Translations under genes and position numbers: made by a program | Notes under the pieces: generated by a model | What the model saw: the letters and a program-made list of their open reading frames with translations, nothing else | Databases searched by the model: none | Told to the model about the DNA's origin: nothing | Assembly: GCF_051628905.1 (NCBI RefSeq) | Contig: NZ_CP157575.1 | Span: 2,604,001-2,668,000 of the forward strand | Length of the DNA: 64,000 nt | Reading direction: 5' to 3' | DNA from: Asaia sp037151935 | GTDB lineage: Bacteria; Pseudomonadota; Alphaproteobacteria; Acetobacterales; Acetobacteraceae | In this document: piece after piece, positions 48,997-58,447 of the stretch | How positions within the stretch are numbered: position 1 is the first letter of the stretch | Layout: every line of letters begins with the position of its first letter

Positions 48997-50404
48997 GGGT
49001 CAGAGCCGTAAAGTTGTGGCTGCCAATGAGGCCGCTCTGCGCGGCGGTATTCAACCCGGTCAGTTTCTGGCCATGGCGCGCAGCCTCGTGCCCGATCTGG
49101 TGGCCGAGGCGGTTGCTCCTGAGCGTGACGCTCTCGCCTTGCATAAACTGGCCGAGTGGTGCCGCTGCTTCTCGCCTCTGGTTGCCATCGACCCTCCTGA
49201 CGGGCTCTGGGTCGATACGACAGGCTGCGCGCATCTGTTCGGCGGTGAGACGGCCATGCTCGAAACGATGAAAGAGCGTCTGGAAGCGCGCGGCCATACC
49301 GTGCGGGCTGCCTTGGCGGAAACGGCCGGTACGGCCCACGCTTTGGCCCGTTATGGCGATGACAGGCTGAGCATCGTACCGCAGGGAGAGGCGGCGCAGG
49401 CGCTGCTTGCCTTGCCTGTGGAAGCCCTTCGCCTCGAGGTTAAGGAATGCGACCGGCTGCGTATGCTGGGCATTACCCGCATTGCCGATTTATGCGACGT
49501 GCCGCGTGCGGCCCTGACACGGCGTTTTGGCACGAAACCGGCGCGGCAGCTCGATTATGCGCTTGGCAGGCAGAAAGAGTCGCTTCTGTTCGAGCAGCCT
49601 GTCGTTGCGCTGCATGTGAAGCGTCATCTGGTCGAGCCGATCGGTACGGCAGAGAGTATCGCGCAGGTGGTGCAGGTGTTGATTCAGGAAGTGGCGTTGC
49701 TGTTGCAGCAGAAAGGGCTGGGTGCGCGTCGCATCGATCTGTTCTGCCTGTGTGTGGATGAGGGGATTCAGGCCGTGCGCATCGGCACGTCCGAGCCGGT
49801 GAACGATCCGGCGCGGCTATGCCGTTTGTTGCAGGAGCGCATCGAGACCATCGACCCAGGTTTCGGAATTGAATGCATGAGTCTGCAGATCGATTGCGCC
49901 GAGCGTCAGGCCCCGGCCATGGCGGGGGCGGACCTGGCCGGGCGTGAAAGGGAGGAGGATGAAGAAGGGCTTGGCATTCTGGCCGAGCGGCTGCGGAACA
50001 GGCCGGGTCTGCGTGGCGTCTATTATCTGGGCGAGACCCATGCCCCATTTCCAGAAGCAGCCCAGCAGCGTCTTGCTGTGCCCTCTGCCGAGCATGGCAT
50101 GTCTGCCTGGCCGCGCCCCACCCGTCTTTTCGCATCGCCGCGCCCGATCGCGCCACCCGATCTGGCAGAAGATGACAGCCCGCAGCGCTTTATCTGGCAG
50201 GGAAGGGCGCTCGCCGTTCGCGGGTCCGATGGGCCGGAGCGCTTGCATGGGGCATGGTGGCAGCAGGCGGCCGAGGCCGGAGCCATACGCGATTACTGGA
50301 TCGTGGAAGTCGAAAACGGTGAACGTTTCTGGTTGTTTCGCAGCGGAGACGGGGCACATCGCTGGTCTGGCGACGGGGCGTGGTTCGTCCACGGTTTATT
50401 CTGA
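48887..50404 (+). CDS. imuB: ImuB, catalytically inactive Y-family polymerase subunit
   Basis: 505 residues from the ATG at 48887. It opens MSRRLLSLWLPHWRTALW, the usual ImuB start. KVVAANEAALRGGIQPGQFLAMARSLVPDL matches the Y-family N-terminus, but the catalytic Asp/Glu residues of Pol IV are not in place. A helix-hairpin-helix-like LRMLGITRIADLCDVPRAALTRRFG lies near 190-215. ImuB bridges the sliding clamp and DnaE2. It is translationally coupled to imuA (long overlap) and to the next ORF (TGATG overlap). Confidence 0.88.
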   Translation: MSRRLLSLWLPHWRTALWQKRHPHGDPAVPLVLYEREGQSRKVVAANEAALRGGIQPGQFLAMARSLVPDLVAEAVAPERDALALHKLAEWCRCFSPLVAIDPPDGLWVDTTGCAHLFGGETAMLETMKERLEARGHTVRAALAETAGTAHALARYGDDRLSIVPQGEAAQALLALPVEALRLEVKECDRLRMLGITRIADLCDVPRAALTRRFGTKPARQLDYALGRQKESLLFEQPVVALHVKRHLVEPIGTAESIAQVVQVLIQEVALLLQQKGLGARRIDLFCLCVDEGIQAVRIGTSEPVNDPARLCRLLQERIETIDPGFGIECMSLQIDCAERQAPAMAGADLAGREREEDEEGLGILAERLRNRPGLRGVYYLGETHAPFPEAAQQRLAVPSAEHGMSAWPRPTRLFASPRPIAPPDLAEDDSPQRFIWQGRALAVRGSDGPERLHGAWWQQAAEAGAIRDYWIVEVENGERFWLFRSGDGAHRWSGDGAWFVHGLF

Positions 50405-50664
50405 TGACGGAGGAGTTTCTGCCCCGTGACGAGGTTCTGCGCGCTGCCGAACCCGATGATATTGCCGAAGCCCTGACTCATGCTTTGCGTTTCGATGGTC
50501 GTCGCCGTGTGCATGACGCCGATGAACTCATGGCCGGCCTCGTTGCCACGCGTCTGGTCGCGCATCTGGCGCGCTGCGGCTTCGTGCTGATGAAGCGCGC
50601 GGCCGTGGCCCCCCACGACACCAGCCATCATGGGCACCCTCATGAGGCGAATCAAAAATCGTGA
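50404..50664 (+). CDS. 86-residue unassigned protein inside the imuB-dnaE2 cassette
   Basis: The ATG overlaps the imuB stop (TGATG) and its own TGA overlaps the GTG of dnaE2 (GTGA), so it is tightly locked into the operon. It starts MTEEFLPRDEVLRAAEPDDIAEA, has a helical middle (ADELMAGLVATRLVAHLARC) and a His-rich tail. The helical segment and tail resemble small ORFs found with rhizobial imu operons, but I cannot name a family. It should be LexA-regulated with its neighbours. Confidence 0.75.
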   Translation: MTEEFLPRDEVLRAAEPDDIAEALTHALRFDGRRRVHDADELMAGLVATRLVAHLARCGFVLMKRAAVAPHDTSHHGHPHEANQKS

Positions 50665-53600
50665 CCACGCCGCTTCATGTCACCTCCTATTATTCTTTTC
50701 TGCGTGGCGTGAGTGCCCCGCATGATCTGTTTTCCGTCGCCCATGCGCAGGGACACAAGGCGCTGGCCCTGACGGATCGCCATTCCGTGGCGGGAATGGT
50801 GCGGGCTCATGATGCGGCAAAACAGAGCGGCCTACGGCTGATTCCGGGATGTCGTCTGGATCTGACAGAAGGCGCGACGCTGCTGGTCTATCCCATGGAC
50901 CGTGTCGGCTGGGGACAGCTCTGTCGTTTGCTGACATTGGGCCATAGACGCGGCCCAAGGGAGGTTTTTTCTCTCACCTGGCAGGATATGGAACAGGGAA
51001 GCGACCGGCTTGTCTGCATCCTGCTACCCGAGGGAGACCATGCGCAGATCGCTGCCGCACTCCATCGATTGGAAGGGCTGAGGCAAAAGACGAAAGGCCC
51101 TGTCTATTGCGGTCTGTCGAGACGCAGCCAGCCTGCCGATCTTCAGTGGCTTTGCACCGTGCAGCAGTGGGCACATGCAGCGGGTATCGAGACGGTCGTG
51201 ACCGGCGATGTGCTGTATCATGAGGCACGCTGCCATGTGTTGCAGGATGTGGTGACGGCCATTCGCGAGCATTGCACGCTCGATGCGCTTGGGGCGCGTC
51301 GCGCTTTGCATGAAGATCGCGCTCTCAAGGCTCCTGCTACGCTGGTGGCGCAGTATGAGGCCTTTCCCGAGGCTCTGGCGCGTATTGCCGAGATCGAAGC
51401 CCAATGTCGCTTCTCGATGGAAGATCTCTGTTATCAATATCCGCAGGAAACCGACCGGCCCGATGAGACGCCCCAACAGACCCTGACCCGTCTGGTGCGC
51501 GAAGCCCTGCCACGTCGTTATCCGGCAGGCGCCAAGCAGGCGGTGCGCAAACAAATCGCGCATGAACTCGATCTGGTCGGCTCTCTGGATTACGCGCCCT
51601 ATTTCCTGACCGTGCACAGTATTGTGCAGCAGGCCCGAAAGTTGGGCATTGTGTGTCAGGGGCGTGGATCGGCAGCCAATTCGGCCATTTGCTATGTGTT
51701 GGGCATTACGGCCATCGATCCGATTCAGTCGGGATTGTTATTCGAGCGGTTTCTTTCAGTAGAAAGACGCGAGCCACCCGATATCGATGTGGATTTCGAA
51801 AGCGATCGGCGCGAAGAAATCATTCAGTGGATCTATCGCCGTTACGGGCGGAGCCATTCGGCTCTGTGCGCCACGCTCATGCGCTATCGCCCGAAAGGGG
51901 CGTTGCGTGAAGTCGGCAAGGTGCTCGGGCTCTCTGAAGATGTGCTCGGGCTGATATCGAAATATCTGGCCTCGTCGCTGGGTGATCCTGTTCTGCTCAG
52001 GGCCCGTGCGGCAGAGTTGAATCTCTCTTTGTCAGACCGGGCTCTGGCACTCACCTTGCGTCTGGCGGGTGAGCTGGTGGGAATTCCCCGACAGCTTGGC
52101 ACCCATCCTGGCGGCTTCGTTCTGACGCGCGATCGTCTGGACGAGCTGGTGCCTATTCAGCCCGCCGCCATGGAAGATCGTCAGATTATCGTCTGGGACA
52201 AGGACGATATCGACATTCTGCGTTTCATGAAGGTCGATGTGTTGGGGCTCGGTATGCTCGGCTGTCTGCGTCGCGGTTTCGACATGCTGCAGGACTATCG
52301 CATCCGTCATCTGGAAATGAGCTCCGTCCCGCCCGATGACCCAAAAACCTATGAGATGATCTGCCGTGCCGACACGCTCGGGACGTTTCAGATCGAGAGC
52401 CGCGCCCAGATGTCCATGCTGCCGCGTCTCAAGCCGCGCAGATTTTACGATCTGGTGGTGCAGGTCGCGATCGTTCGCCCAGGCCCCATTCAGGGGGACA
52501 TGGTGCATCCCTATCTGCGTCGTCGCGAGGGGATTGAAAAAGTCGCTTATCCGCAGCCTGCCTTGAAGGAAATTCTGGGCAAGACGCTCGGCGTCCCGCT
52601 TTTTCAGGAACAGGCCATGCAGGTCGCCATCAAATGTGCAGGCTTTACCCCCGGCGAGGCCGATCAGCTCCGGCGCTCCATGGCAACCTTTAAATTCACC
52701 GGCGGGGTCTCGCATTTCAAGACCAAGCTGATCGAGGGCATGGTCGCCAATCATTATGAGCGTGATTTTGCCGAGCGCACATTCCGGCAGCTCGAGGGTT
52801 TTGGCTCCTATGGTTTCCCGGAGAGTCATGCGGCCAGTTTTGCTCTGATTGCCTATGTCTCGAATTATCTTAAATGCCATTATCCCGATGTGTTTTGCGC
52901 GGCTTTGCTCAATTCGCAGCCCATGGGGTTTTATGCCCCGGCGCAGGTGGTGCGCGATGCGCGCGAGCATGGCGTGGATGTGCGGGCCATCGACATCAAT
53001 GCCTCACGCTGGGATTGTCATCTGGAAAGCGTGTCTGCCACGCGCGCCCACGCCGTGCGTCTGGGTTTTCGTTTGGTCAAGGGCCTGTCGAACGATCATG
53101 CGGCCAGACTAATCGCCAATCGCTTTCCGGCTTATGATTCGCTGGACGATGTCTGGCGCCGTGCCGCTATTCCCGTCGCCGCGCTCGAGGCTCTGGCAGC
53201 TGCCGATGCTTTTCGCTCACTCGATCTCGACCGGCGTGCTGCGCTCTGGGCCATCAAGGGACTGGCCGATACGGTGCTGCCGCTTTTTGCCGCCGCCGAT
53301 CGCAAGCTGAACCGCCCCGGCCCGGAAGTGATCGAGCCCGATTATACGCCGCGCCCCATGAGCGAAGGGCGCGAGATGGTGGAAGATTACAATACGCTCG
53401 GTCTGACCCTGCGCCAGCATCCGATGGCCTTTCTCCGCCCGCGTCTGGCGCAGCGTGGTATGGTAACCTGCGCCGATCTGCGCGTATTGCGTGATGGCAG
53501 CCGCGTGGTGGTGCCGGGTCTGGTGCTGATGCGGCAGCGCCCCGGCACGGCGCATGGCGTGATGTTCATGACGCTGGAGGACGAAACAGGCACAGCGAAT

Positions 53601-53816
53601 CTCATCATCTGGAAAGACCGTGCCGAAGCCCAGCGTCGCATCGTGATTGGTGTCAATGCTGTTGCCTGCCACGGCATTTTGCAACGTGAAGGCGAAGTGA
53701 TCCATGTTGTGATGCAGCGTCTGGAAGATCTGACCCCTCTGATGCGCGAGATCGCCGTGTCAGAGGAAGAAGAGGGTACGGTTACGCCCAGACTCAAAGC
53801 GCGTGATTTTCATTGA
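50661..53816 (+). CDS. dnaE2: error-prone DNA polymerase III alpha subunit DnaE2 (ImuC)
   Basis: 1051 residues from a GTG start, the normal DnaE2 length (replicative DnaE is about 1150). The N-terminal PHP domain (HVTSYYSFLRGVSAPHDLF, LTDRHSVAGMVRAH) is followed by the C-family palm with PPDIDVDFESDRREEI carrying the catalytic Asp residues. Then come QGRGSAANSAICYVLGITAIDP and a C-terminal OB-fold (MFMTLEDETGTANLIIW). It is the last gene of the SOS cassette and does the mutagenic bypass synthesis. Confidence 0.94.
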   Translation: MTTPLHVTSYYSFLRGVSAPHDLFSVAHAQGHKALALTDRHSVAGMVRAHDAAKQSGLRLIPGCRLDLTEGATLLVYPMDRVGWGQLCRLLTLGHRRGPREVFSLTWQDMEQGSDRLVCILLPEGDHAQIAAALHRLEGLRQKTKGPVYCGLSRRSQPADLQWLCTVQQWAHAAGIETVVTGDVLYHEARCHVLQDVVTAIREHCTLDALGARRALHEDRALKAPATLVAQYEAFPEALARIAEIEAQCRFSMEDLCYQYPQETDRPDETPQQTLTRLVREALPRRYPAGAKQAVRKQIAHELDLVGSLDYAPYFLTVHSIVQQARKLGIVCQGRGSAANSAICYVLGITAIDPIQSGLLFERFLSVERREPPDIDVDFESDRREEIIQWIYRRYGRSHSALCATLMRYRPKGALREVGKVLGLSEDVLGLISKYLASSLGDPVLLRARAAELNLSLSDRALALTLRLAGELVGIPRQLGTHPGGFVLTRDRLDELVPIQPAAMEDRQIIVWDKDDIDILRFMKVDVLGLGMLGCLRRGFDMLQDYRIRHLEMSSVPPDDPKTYEMICRADTLGTFQIESRAQMSMLPRLKPRRFYDLVVQVAIVRPGPIQGDMVHPYLRRREGIEKVAYPQPALKEILGKTLGVPLFQEQAMQVAIKCAGFTPGEADQLRRSMATFKFTGGVSHFKTKLIEGMVANHYERDFAERTFRQLEGFGSYGFPESHAASFALIAYVSNYLKCHYPDVFCAALLNSQPMGFYAPAQVVRDAREHGVDVRAIDINASRWDCHLESVSATRAHAVRLGFRLVKGLSNDHAARLIANRFPAYDSLDDVWRRAAIPVAALEALAAADAFRSLDLDRRAALWAIKGLADTVLPLFAAADRKLNRPGPEVIEPDYTPRPMSEGREMVEDYNTLGLTLRQHPMAFLRPRLAQRGMVTCADLRVLRDGSRVVVPGLVLMRQRPGTAHGVMFMTLEDETGTANLIIWKDRAEAQRRIVIGVNAVACHGILQREGEVIHVVMQRLEDLTPLMREIAVSEEEEGTVTPRLKARDFH

Positions 53817-53831
53817 GAAAATAAAAAACGA

Positions 53832-53863
53832 ACTGCATTCAGAAAAACTCTTCTGAATGCAGT
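53832..53863. terminator. terminator after dnaE2
   Basis: ACTGCATTCAGAA, a 6-base loop, TTCTGAATGCAGT: a perfect 13-bp stem 15 bases after the dnaE2 stop, between convergent genes. Confidence 0.7.
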
Positions 53864-53892
53864 CTATAAGAAAGCTTGGGTCGCTGAGGGGA

Positions 53893-54738
53893 TTATTCCA
53901 GAGCCGAGGCGACGCTTGCAGCAAGCGACGTCGTAGGTCGTCCGATCAAGGCAGAGAGTTGATGCCCATCATCGAAAAGGGCACCTCGTGACGCAGCGTT
54001 ATCCCAGCTTGCAATGGCGGCTGCCAGCCCATCAGGCAGACCGAACTTGATGAGCGCCTGAGCATACTCGTTTGCAGGAAGATCGAGATAGGGAATTTGC
54101 TTGCCTGACTGCAGCGAGATCTCTGCTGCCAGTTCGGCCAGTGTCCAGGCCGTATCCCCTGCGAGTTCGTATATTCTGCCGCTATGGTGAGAGTCTGTCG
54201 CTGTGATCGCCAGAGCTTCGGCATAGTCAGCACGGGAAGCAGATGAAATCAGACCCTTACCGGCACTACCGATAAAAGCACCCCCATCGAGAGCGGGTTT
54301 TACGGATGCGGTATAGTTCTCGCTATACCAGCCGTTGCGCAAGGTCGTGAAAGACAGACCCGATGCCTGCAATGCGGCTTCGGTCGCGCGGTGCTCATCA
54401 GCCAGTGAGAGCGCCGAAACATCGGCATGCAGCACACTCGTATAGATAATGCGTTTCACACCGGCAGATTGCGCCGCAGCGATCACGTTGCGATGCTGGG
54501 TAACGCGCTGGCCGATTTCGCTCGAGGAAATCAGAACCAGTGTATCGACCCCGGTCAGTCCGGGGATGAGCGTTTCGACTTGGCTATAATCGAAGCGTCG
54601 CGTCTCGATAGTGTGCAGAGTCGGCCTTGCCGGTGTGCGCATGAGAGCAATGATCGGCTCAGCGTTTTCCTGTTCCGATAGTCTGTTGAGCACAAGCTGG
54701 CCGAGCTGACCGCTCGCTCCGGTAATCGCAATTGTCAT
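53893..54738 (-). CDS. qorB: NAD(P)H:quinone oxidoreductase 2-like (NmrA/SDR family)
   Basis: 281 residues from the ATG at 54738, with GAGG 6 bases upstream. MTIAITGASGQLGQLVLNRL is an atypical-SDR NADP-binding Rossmann start. VDTLVLISSSEIGQRVTQHRNVIAAAQSAGVKRIIYTS and TTLRNGWYSENY are the QorB/YtfG phrases. It probably reduces quinones or acts as a redox sensor. It is divergent from an HxlR regulator, the same arrangement as ytfG-ytfH in enterobacteria. Confidence 0.87.
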   Translation of the reverse strand: MTIAITGASGQLGQLVLNRLSEQENAEPIIALMRTPARPTLHTIETRRFDYSQVETLIPGLTGVDTLVLISSSEIGQRVTQHRNVIAAAQSAGVKRIIYTSVLHADVSALSLADEHRATEAALQASGLSFTTLRNGWYSENYTASVKPALDGGAFIGSAGKGLISSASRADYAEALAITATDSHHSGRIYELAGDTAWTLAELAAEISLQSGKQIPYLDLPANEYAQALIKFGLPDGLAAAIASWDNAASRGALFDDGHQLSALIGRPTTSLAASVASALE

Positions 54739-54798
54739 TTTCGCCTCATTCCGGCTGTGATTGTCACTCACCAGAGTTAGGGCCATTGCTTCTTTTTC

Positions 54799-54823
54799 GT
54801 AAGTACATACAAAAATGTAAGTA
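54799..54823. promoter_or_regulatory. direct repeat GTAAGTA in the qorB-hxlR intergenic region
   Basis: GTAAGTA at 54799-54805 and again at 54817-54823, 18 bases apart start to start, with TACATACAAAAATGTA between them forming a partial dyad. Such a site in the 84-bp divergent space is a likely operator for the HxlR protein. The second copy touches the chosen ATG. Confidence 0.45.
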
Positions 54824-55209
54824 TGGAAAATCATTCGAAAGAGGCCCGAGAGCCGCTCTCTGTCCAGCTTCGTCGCGGTGATCTGCTGATTGCCCAATGC
54901 CCGTCCCGTGAGGTGCTGAAGCATATCACCAGCCGCTGGGGTGTGCTGGTTCTGATCGTGCTGCAAGACAATACGCGTCGTTTCAGTGAGTTGCGTCGTC
55001 AGATCGGCGGCGTCAGTGAGCGAATGCTGGCCCAGACACTGCAATGGCTTGAAAGCGACGGTCTGGTAAACCGCGTGGCGCTCAATGTTGTGCCCCCCCA
55101 TGTCGAATACAGTCTCACGCCGCTCGGGCAGGAAGCCGCCGGCAAGGTTTCTGAACTCGCGGACTGGATCGAAACAAGATTGCCGGATGTTCTGGCCTCT
55201 CGACGATAA
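54823..55209 (+). CDS. HxlR-family transcriptional regulator
   Basis: 128 residues, a single winged helix. SREVLKHITSRWGVLVLIVLQDNTRRFSELRRQIGGVSERMLAQTLQWLESDGLV is the HxlR core (residues about 26-82, quoted to place it); Cys25 in AQCPSRE is where redox-sensing HxlR/QorR proteins have their reactive Cys. No ribosome site precedes the ATG, so the message may be leaderless or the start slightly different. It probably controls qorB in response to quinones or electrophiles. Confidence 0.85.
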   Translation: MENHSKEAREPLSVQLRRGDLLIAQCPSREVLKHITSRWGVLVLIVLQDNTRRFSELRRQIGGVSERMLAQTLQWLESDGLVNRVALNVVPPHVEYSLTPLGQEAAGKVSELADWIETRLPDVLASRR

Positions 55210-55354
55210 GAGAGGGACCGCTAGAAAGCCTGTTACTCTGATCGCGCTTGACTTCGAACCTGTAAGGCCATCTCAGATCGGATCATTTAACGAAAACACG
55301 TCTGTCATCGCCAAATTTCTGTGCAAAACCTCTACGTGTGGGCATTGTCGAATT

Positions 55355-56230
55355 ATGCGCTTTCTCCTTGCTTCCATCGTCCTCTCTTTTCCGATAACCG
55401 CTGTTGCGGCGCCCGCACTGAGCCCGGCCGAGATCGTCGAACAGGCGCCTGACGCTGCGTGGCAAAATGTCTCCCCTGATCGCCTTCTGATCATGAAGCT
55501 GGGTAATGGGGCACGTGTCGTCATCCAACTCGCGCCGGAATTCGCTCCGGTGCATGTGGCCAATATCGTGCGCCTTGCACATGCCCACGCCTGGGATGAC
55601 GGCGCTATTGTTCGTGTGCAGGATAATTACGTCGTCCAGTGGCGCGTCAAGGATGAGACTGCCTCATTGCCTGCGGGTTTTGTGAGCCATCCTCCGGCTG
55701 AATATGAGCGGTCTCTGTCCGGCCTCGATTACAGGCCCCTGGGTTTTTCCGATGCGTATGCGGCAAAAGCAGGGATCGCGTCGGGATGGCCCGTTGGGAG
55801 CGATGGCACGCAAATCTGGCCTGCTCACTGCTACGGAGCGGTGGGAGTAGGCCGGGATATGCCCCCTGATACAGGTGACGGACGTGAGCTCTATGTGGTT
55901 AATGGAGAGGCGCCAAGACAGCTTGATCGCAATCTTGCCGTTATCGGTCGCGTGGTCGTGGGTATGGAGTTTCTGGGCGCACTGCCGCGCGGCACCGGGC
56001 CACTCGGATTTTATACCGATGCTCATCAGAATATTGCCATCCAGAGCGTGACTCTCGCCGCCGATCAACCGCAAGCCGTACGGAAACGGGTGCAGGTTAT
56101 GCGTACGGATAGCCCCAGTTTTCAGACATATCTCGCAGCCAGAGCAGGGCGGCGCGATCCGTTCTTCGTGAGGCCGGCACAGGGTGTGACGCTCTGCAAC
56201 GTGCCTGTTCCGGCAAGGGAGCGAGAGTAA
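55355..56230 (+). CDS. exported cyclophilin-type peptidyl-prolyl isomerase
   Basis: 291 residues from the ATG at 55355. A signal peptide (MRFLLASIVLSFPITAVAAP) is followed by the cyclophilin fold. LEVIQLAPEFAPVHVANIVRL-type strand and helix (here RVVIQLAPEFAPVHVANI), IVRVQDNYVVQWRV and GHC-like AHCYGAVGVGRDM match the family, and FLGALPRGTGPLGFY is near the end. The usual active-site Arg-x-x-x-x-F is partly altered (RVQDNY), as in other periplasmic members. It likely assists outer-membrane protein folding. The upstream start has no strong ribosome site. Confidence 0.82.
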   Translation: MRFLLASIVLSFPITAVAAPALSPAEIVEQAPDAAWQNVSPDRLLIMKLGNGARVVIQLAPEFAPVHVANIVRLAHAHAWDDGAIVRVQDNYVVQWRVKDETASLPAGFVSHPPAEYERSLSGLDYRPLGFSDAYAAKAGIASGWPVGSDGTQIWPAHCYGAVGVGRDMPPDTGDGRELYVVNGEAPRQLDRNLAVIGRVVVGMEFLGALPRGTGPLGFYTDAHQNIAIQSVTLAADQPQAVRKRVQVMRTDSPSFQTYLAARAGRRDPFFVRPAQGVTLCNVPVPARERE

Positions 56231-56831
56231 GACGGCGCGGTTGCAGCTTCTTCAGCACTCTGACGAGCCTCAGCCGGATGAATTGGTGTTGCCAAGGTAG
56301 TCTGTCGCATGAGGCAGCTTCAGCAATATGAGCACGGTCGATGCACAAGACCTCGCGCTGTTCTTCCGGCACGTCAGTAATGGGGAAGAACCGAAGCTCT
56401 GCCGTCGTGCCATGATCGACAACGTGACGCGTTGGATTCTGCCCGTTTGATTTATCAATGCTGGGGACGCACTCCTTTGAGCGAGAGATCGATAAATCGC
56501 AGCACTGGTTCGTGACGGTTATTGGCACCTGTAGTGGTGCAGACGTTGCAAGTGCACCCAGCGAGTTGATGTGATCGATGTTGTGCCTGCTGTACAATCA
56601 TGCATACGCGTTGGAGCGCCTCTGAGCGGGGGCGTCACATGTCGAAGGGTGTGATCAGGGGAGAAGGATCAACTGGCAGGAAGCCGAGTAGGCTCGCCTG
56701 CTCACTGAATTCAGGGCCATGCCGCAGGGGGCTTCTGGTCCGCCACTAGGGCTGATCCTGCAGAAAAAGGCAGCCGTCATGAAGAAAATAGCGGGTTGAA
56801 CGCCGCTATTCCTGAAACGTAGCCATCGATT
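56231..56831. other. 601-bp stretch without a supported gene
   Basis: No frame with a good start was found. A 40-codon plus-strand frame at 56326-56448 (starting MSTVDAQDLALFFRHV) and longer low-complexity minus frames exist but match nothing. Possibly decayed coding DNA. Confidence 0.4.
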
Positions 56832-57893
56832 TTAGATGGAAACCGGCACCAATGGGCGTGCGCGATGAGCTGTCGAGAACGGCACCATGCGACATGTCGC
56901 TTCGTCCCATAATGTGTGGCGGAATAGTTCCTGAAATGCCTCACGCAGGCCCAGCACCTTGACGTCATGAAAGACGCTATGGGCCTCGTGGCATTCAGCA
57001 AGACGATAATTGGGAATGCCGGGTGCAGCATGATGAATGTGATGCAGGCCGATACTGCCGGAAAACCAGTTGAGCCAGCCGGGCAGTTTCAGAAAGGAGC
57101 AGCCCGTCAGGGCGGCATCGAAAGAATTCCAGTGCTCGGCGCGTTCCCAGTGAACCCCCTCGAATTTATGCTGGACGAGAAACAGGGCGACGCCGATCAC
57201 AGCCGCCGGATAGACGACGCCCAAAGTCAGAAGGGCAGTCGTTGCAATGCCGAAATGCCAAGCCAGTGCGCCATAGATCAGGACTAGGCAGAGATTGGTC
57301 GTATGAACACCCAGTCGCTCCGTCTGCCAGGAGCGGGGAGTGTCGAAAGGAATACGATAGACAAGAAAGAAGATGACGGGCGGCATCAGCAGAAGCGTGA
57401 ACACCGGGTGTTTCGAAAGCCGGTAAGCAATGCGCTGCCGTGCCGACATCGCGTAATATTCTTTCACCGTTGTGCAGTCCGAATAAATGTCGGACAAGCG
57501 CCCACGGCTTTCGATATTGTTCCAGTCGCCATGATGCACAGCATGATGCCGCCGCCAATGATCATATGGCGTGAATGTCATCAGGGAGCAGAGCCGCCCC
57601 ACGAGCCGGTTGGCCCAAGCGGCGCGAAACAGCGAGCCATGGCCGCAATCATGCTGCAGGGTGAAAGTCCGAATTGCAAGACCGCTCGCCAGAGGCAGCA
57701 GAACCAGCACGAAATAGAAGCCGTGCGCGATCCCCAGATACAGTGCGGCATAACACGCCATCATCCCGCCAAGGGTCGTGACAGACTGGAACACGCTGGT
57801 TTTGTGATTTGGAGATTGATAGTTTTTAACGGAACGGATTTCAGCCGCGCGGCAAGTTGGAGCATTCGTGTCTGGTGCGATCGGATGCGGCAT
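56832..57893 (-). CDS. membrane fatty acid desaturase (omega-6/delta-12 type)
   Basis: 353 residues from the ATG at 57893. The three His boxes of membrane di-iron desaturases are present: HDCGHGS (81-87), HHAVHH (116-121) and HHIHH near 275. At least four membrane helices are seen. The spacing of the first two boxes fits acyl-lipid desaturases; the pattern HDCGHxS is shared with delta-12 desaturases and beta-carotene ketolase relatives. It would alter membrane unsaturation. No partner genes. Confidence 0.85.
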   Translation of the reverse strand: MPHPIAPDTNAPTCRAAEIRSVKNYQSPNHKTSVFQSVTTLGGMMACYAALYLGIAHGFYFVLVLLPLASGLAIRTFTLQHDCGHGSLFRAAWANRLVGRLCSLMTFTPYDHWRRHHAVHHGDWNNIESRGRLSDIYSDCTTVKEYYAMSARQRIAYRLSKHPVFTLLLMPPVIFFLVYRIPFDTPRSWQTERLGVHTTNLCLVLIYGALAWHFGIATTALLTLGVVYPAAVIGVALFLVQHKFEGVHWERAEHWNSFDAALTGCSFLKLPGWLNWFSGSIGLHHIHHAAPGIPNYRLAECHEAHSVFHDVKVLGLREAFQELFRHTLWDEATCRMVPFSTAHRARPLVPVSI

Positions 57894-58447
57894 GAGGCTC
57901 TGCAAGATAAGTTTTTCGGGGCTCTCGAACCTGTATCACACGCAGCTTCGCCCACAACCCCCGTTTTCATAAAAGAGGACTATATCAGTCTTTTTGTGAA
58001 AATATTATCGGATAATGACGACCCCACGTAATATACTGGCTATTCAAGTCTCAATCTGCTCCAGTATGTCGATTACCGTCACACAATGACAGCGTCTTCT
58101 GCACGAACAGTCAGGATTCCCGGCTGACCGGTTTATTGCGAGCGCTATCGTTATTTTCCGTTTTGTCTATAAAGAGCATTTTGCCGAATTTACCCTGATA
58201 AGGCGGCTCTTGCCCCCTCATGGGGAGAGGGGAGCGTATTATTCTTTTGTGGTGGTGATTCTCGATCAATTATTTCTTAAGCTGATGCCGCGTCTGAAAG
58301 CCAGGCAGAGTGATTATGTCTCTCGCGTGACAGTGCCCTATAATTTTCGTTACAGTATCATTAATTTCTTTGCCGTATCGATGCGATTCATTAATGTCTT
58401 GTCGTCCCTCGTTATTCCGGCGAGGTGGAACACAAGGGCGCATTCAC
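57894..58447. other. 554-bp intergenic region
   Basis: Divergent space between the desaturase and the outer-membrane protein gene, AT-rich around 57960-58030 and 58140-58400. It presumably holds both promoters. No RNA structure or small ORF stood out. Confidence 0.4.

Noticed and set aside
53893..55101. 402-codon extension of qorB over the HxlR gene
   Set aside because: The added N-terminal part is antisense of the HxlR gene; the ATG at 54738 has a good ribosome site and starts the Rossmann fold directly.
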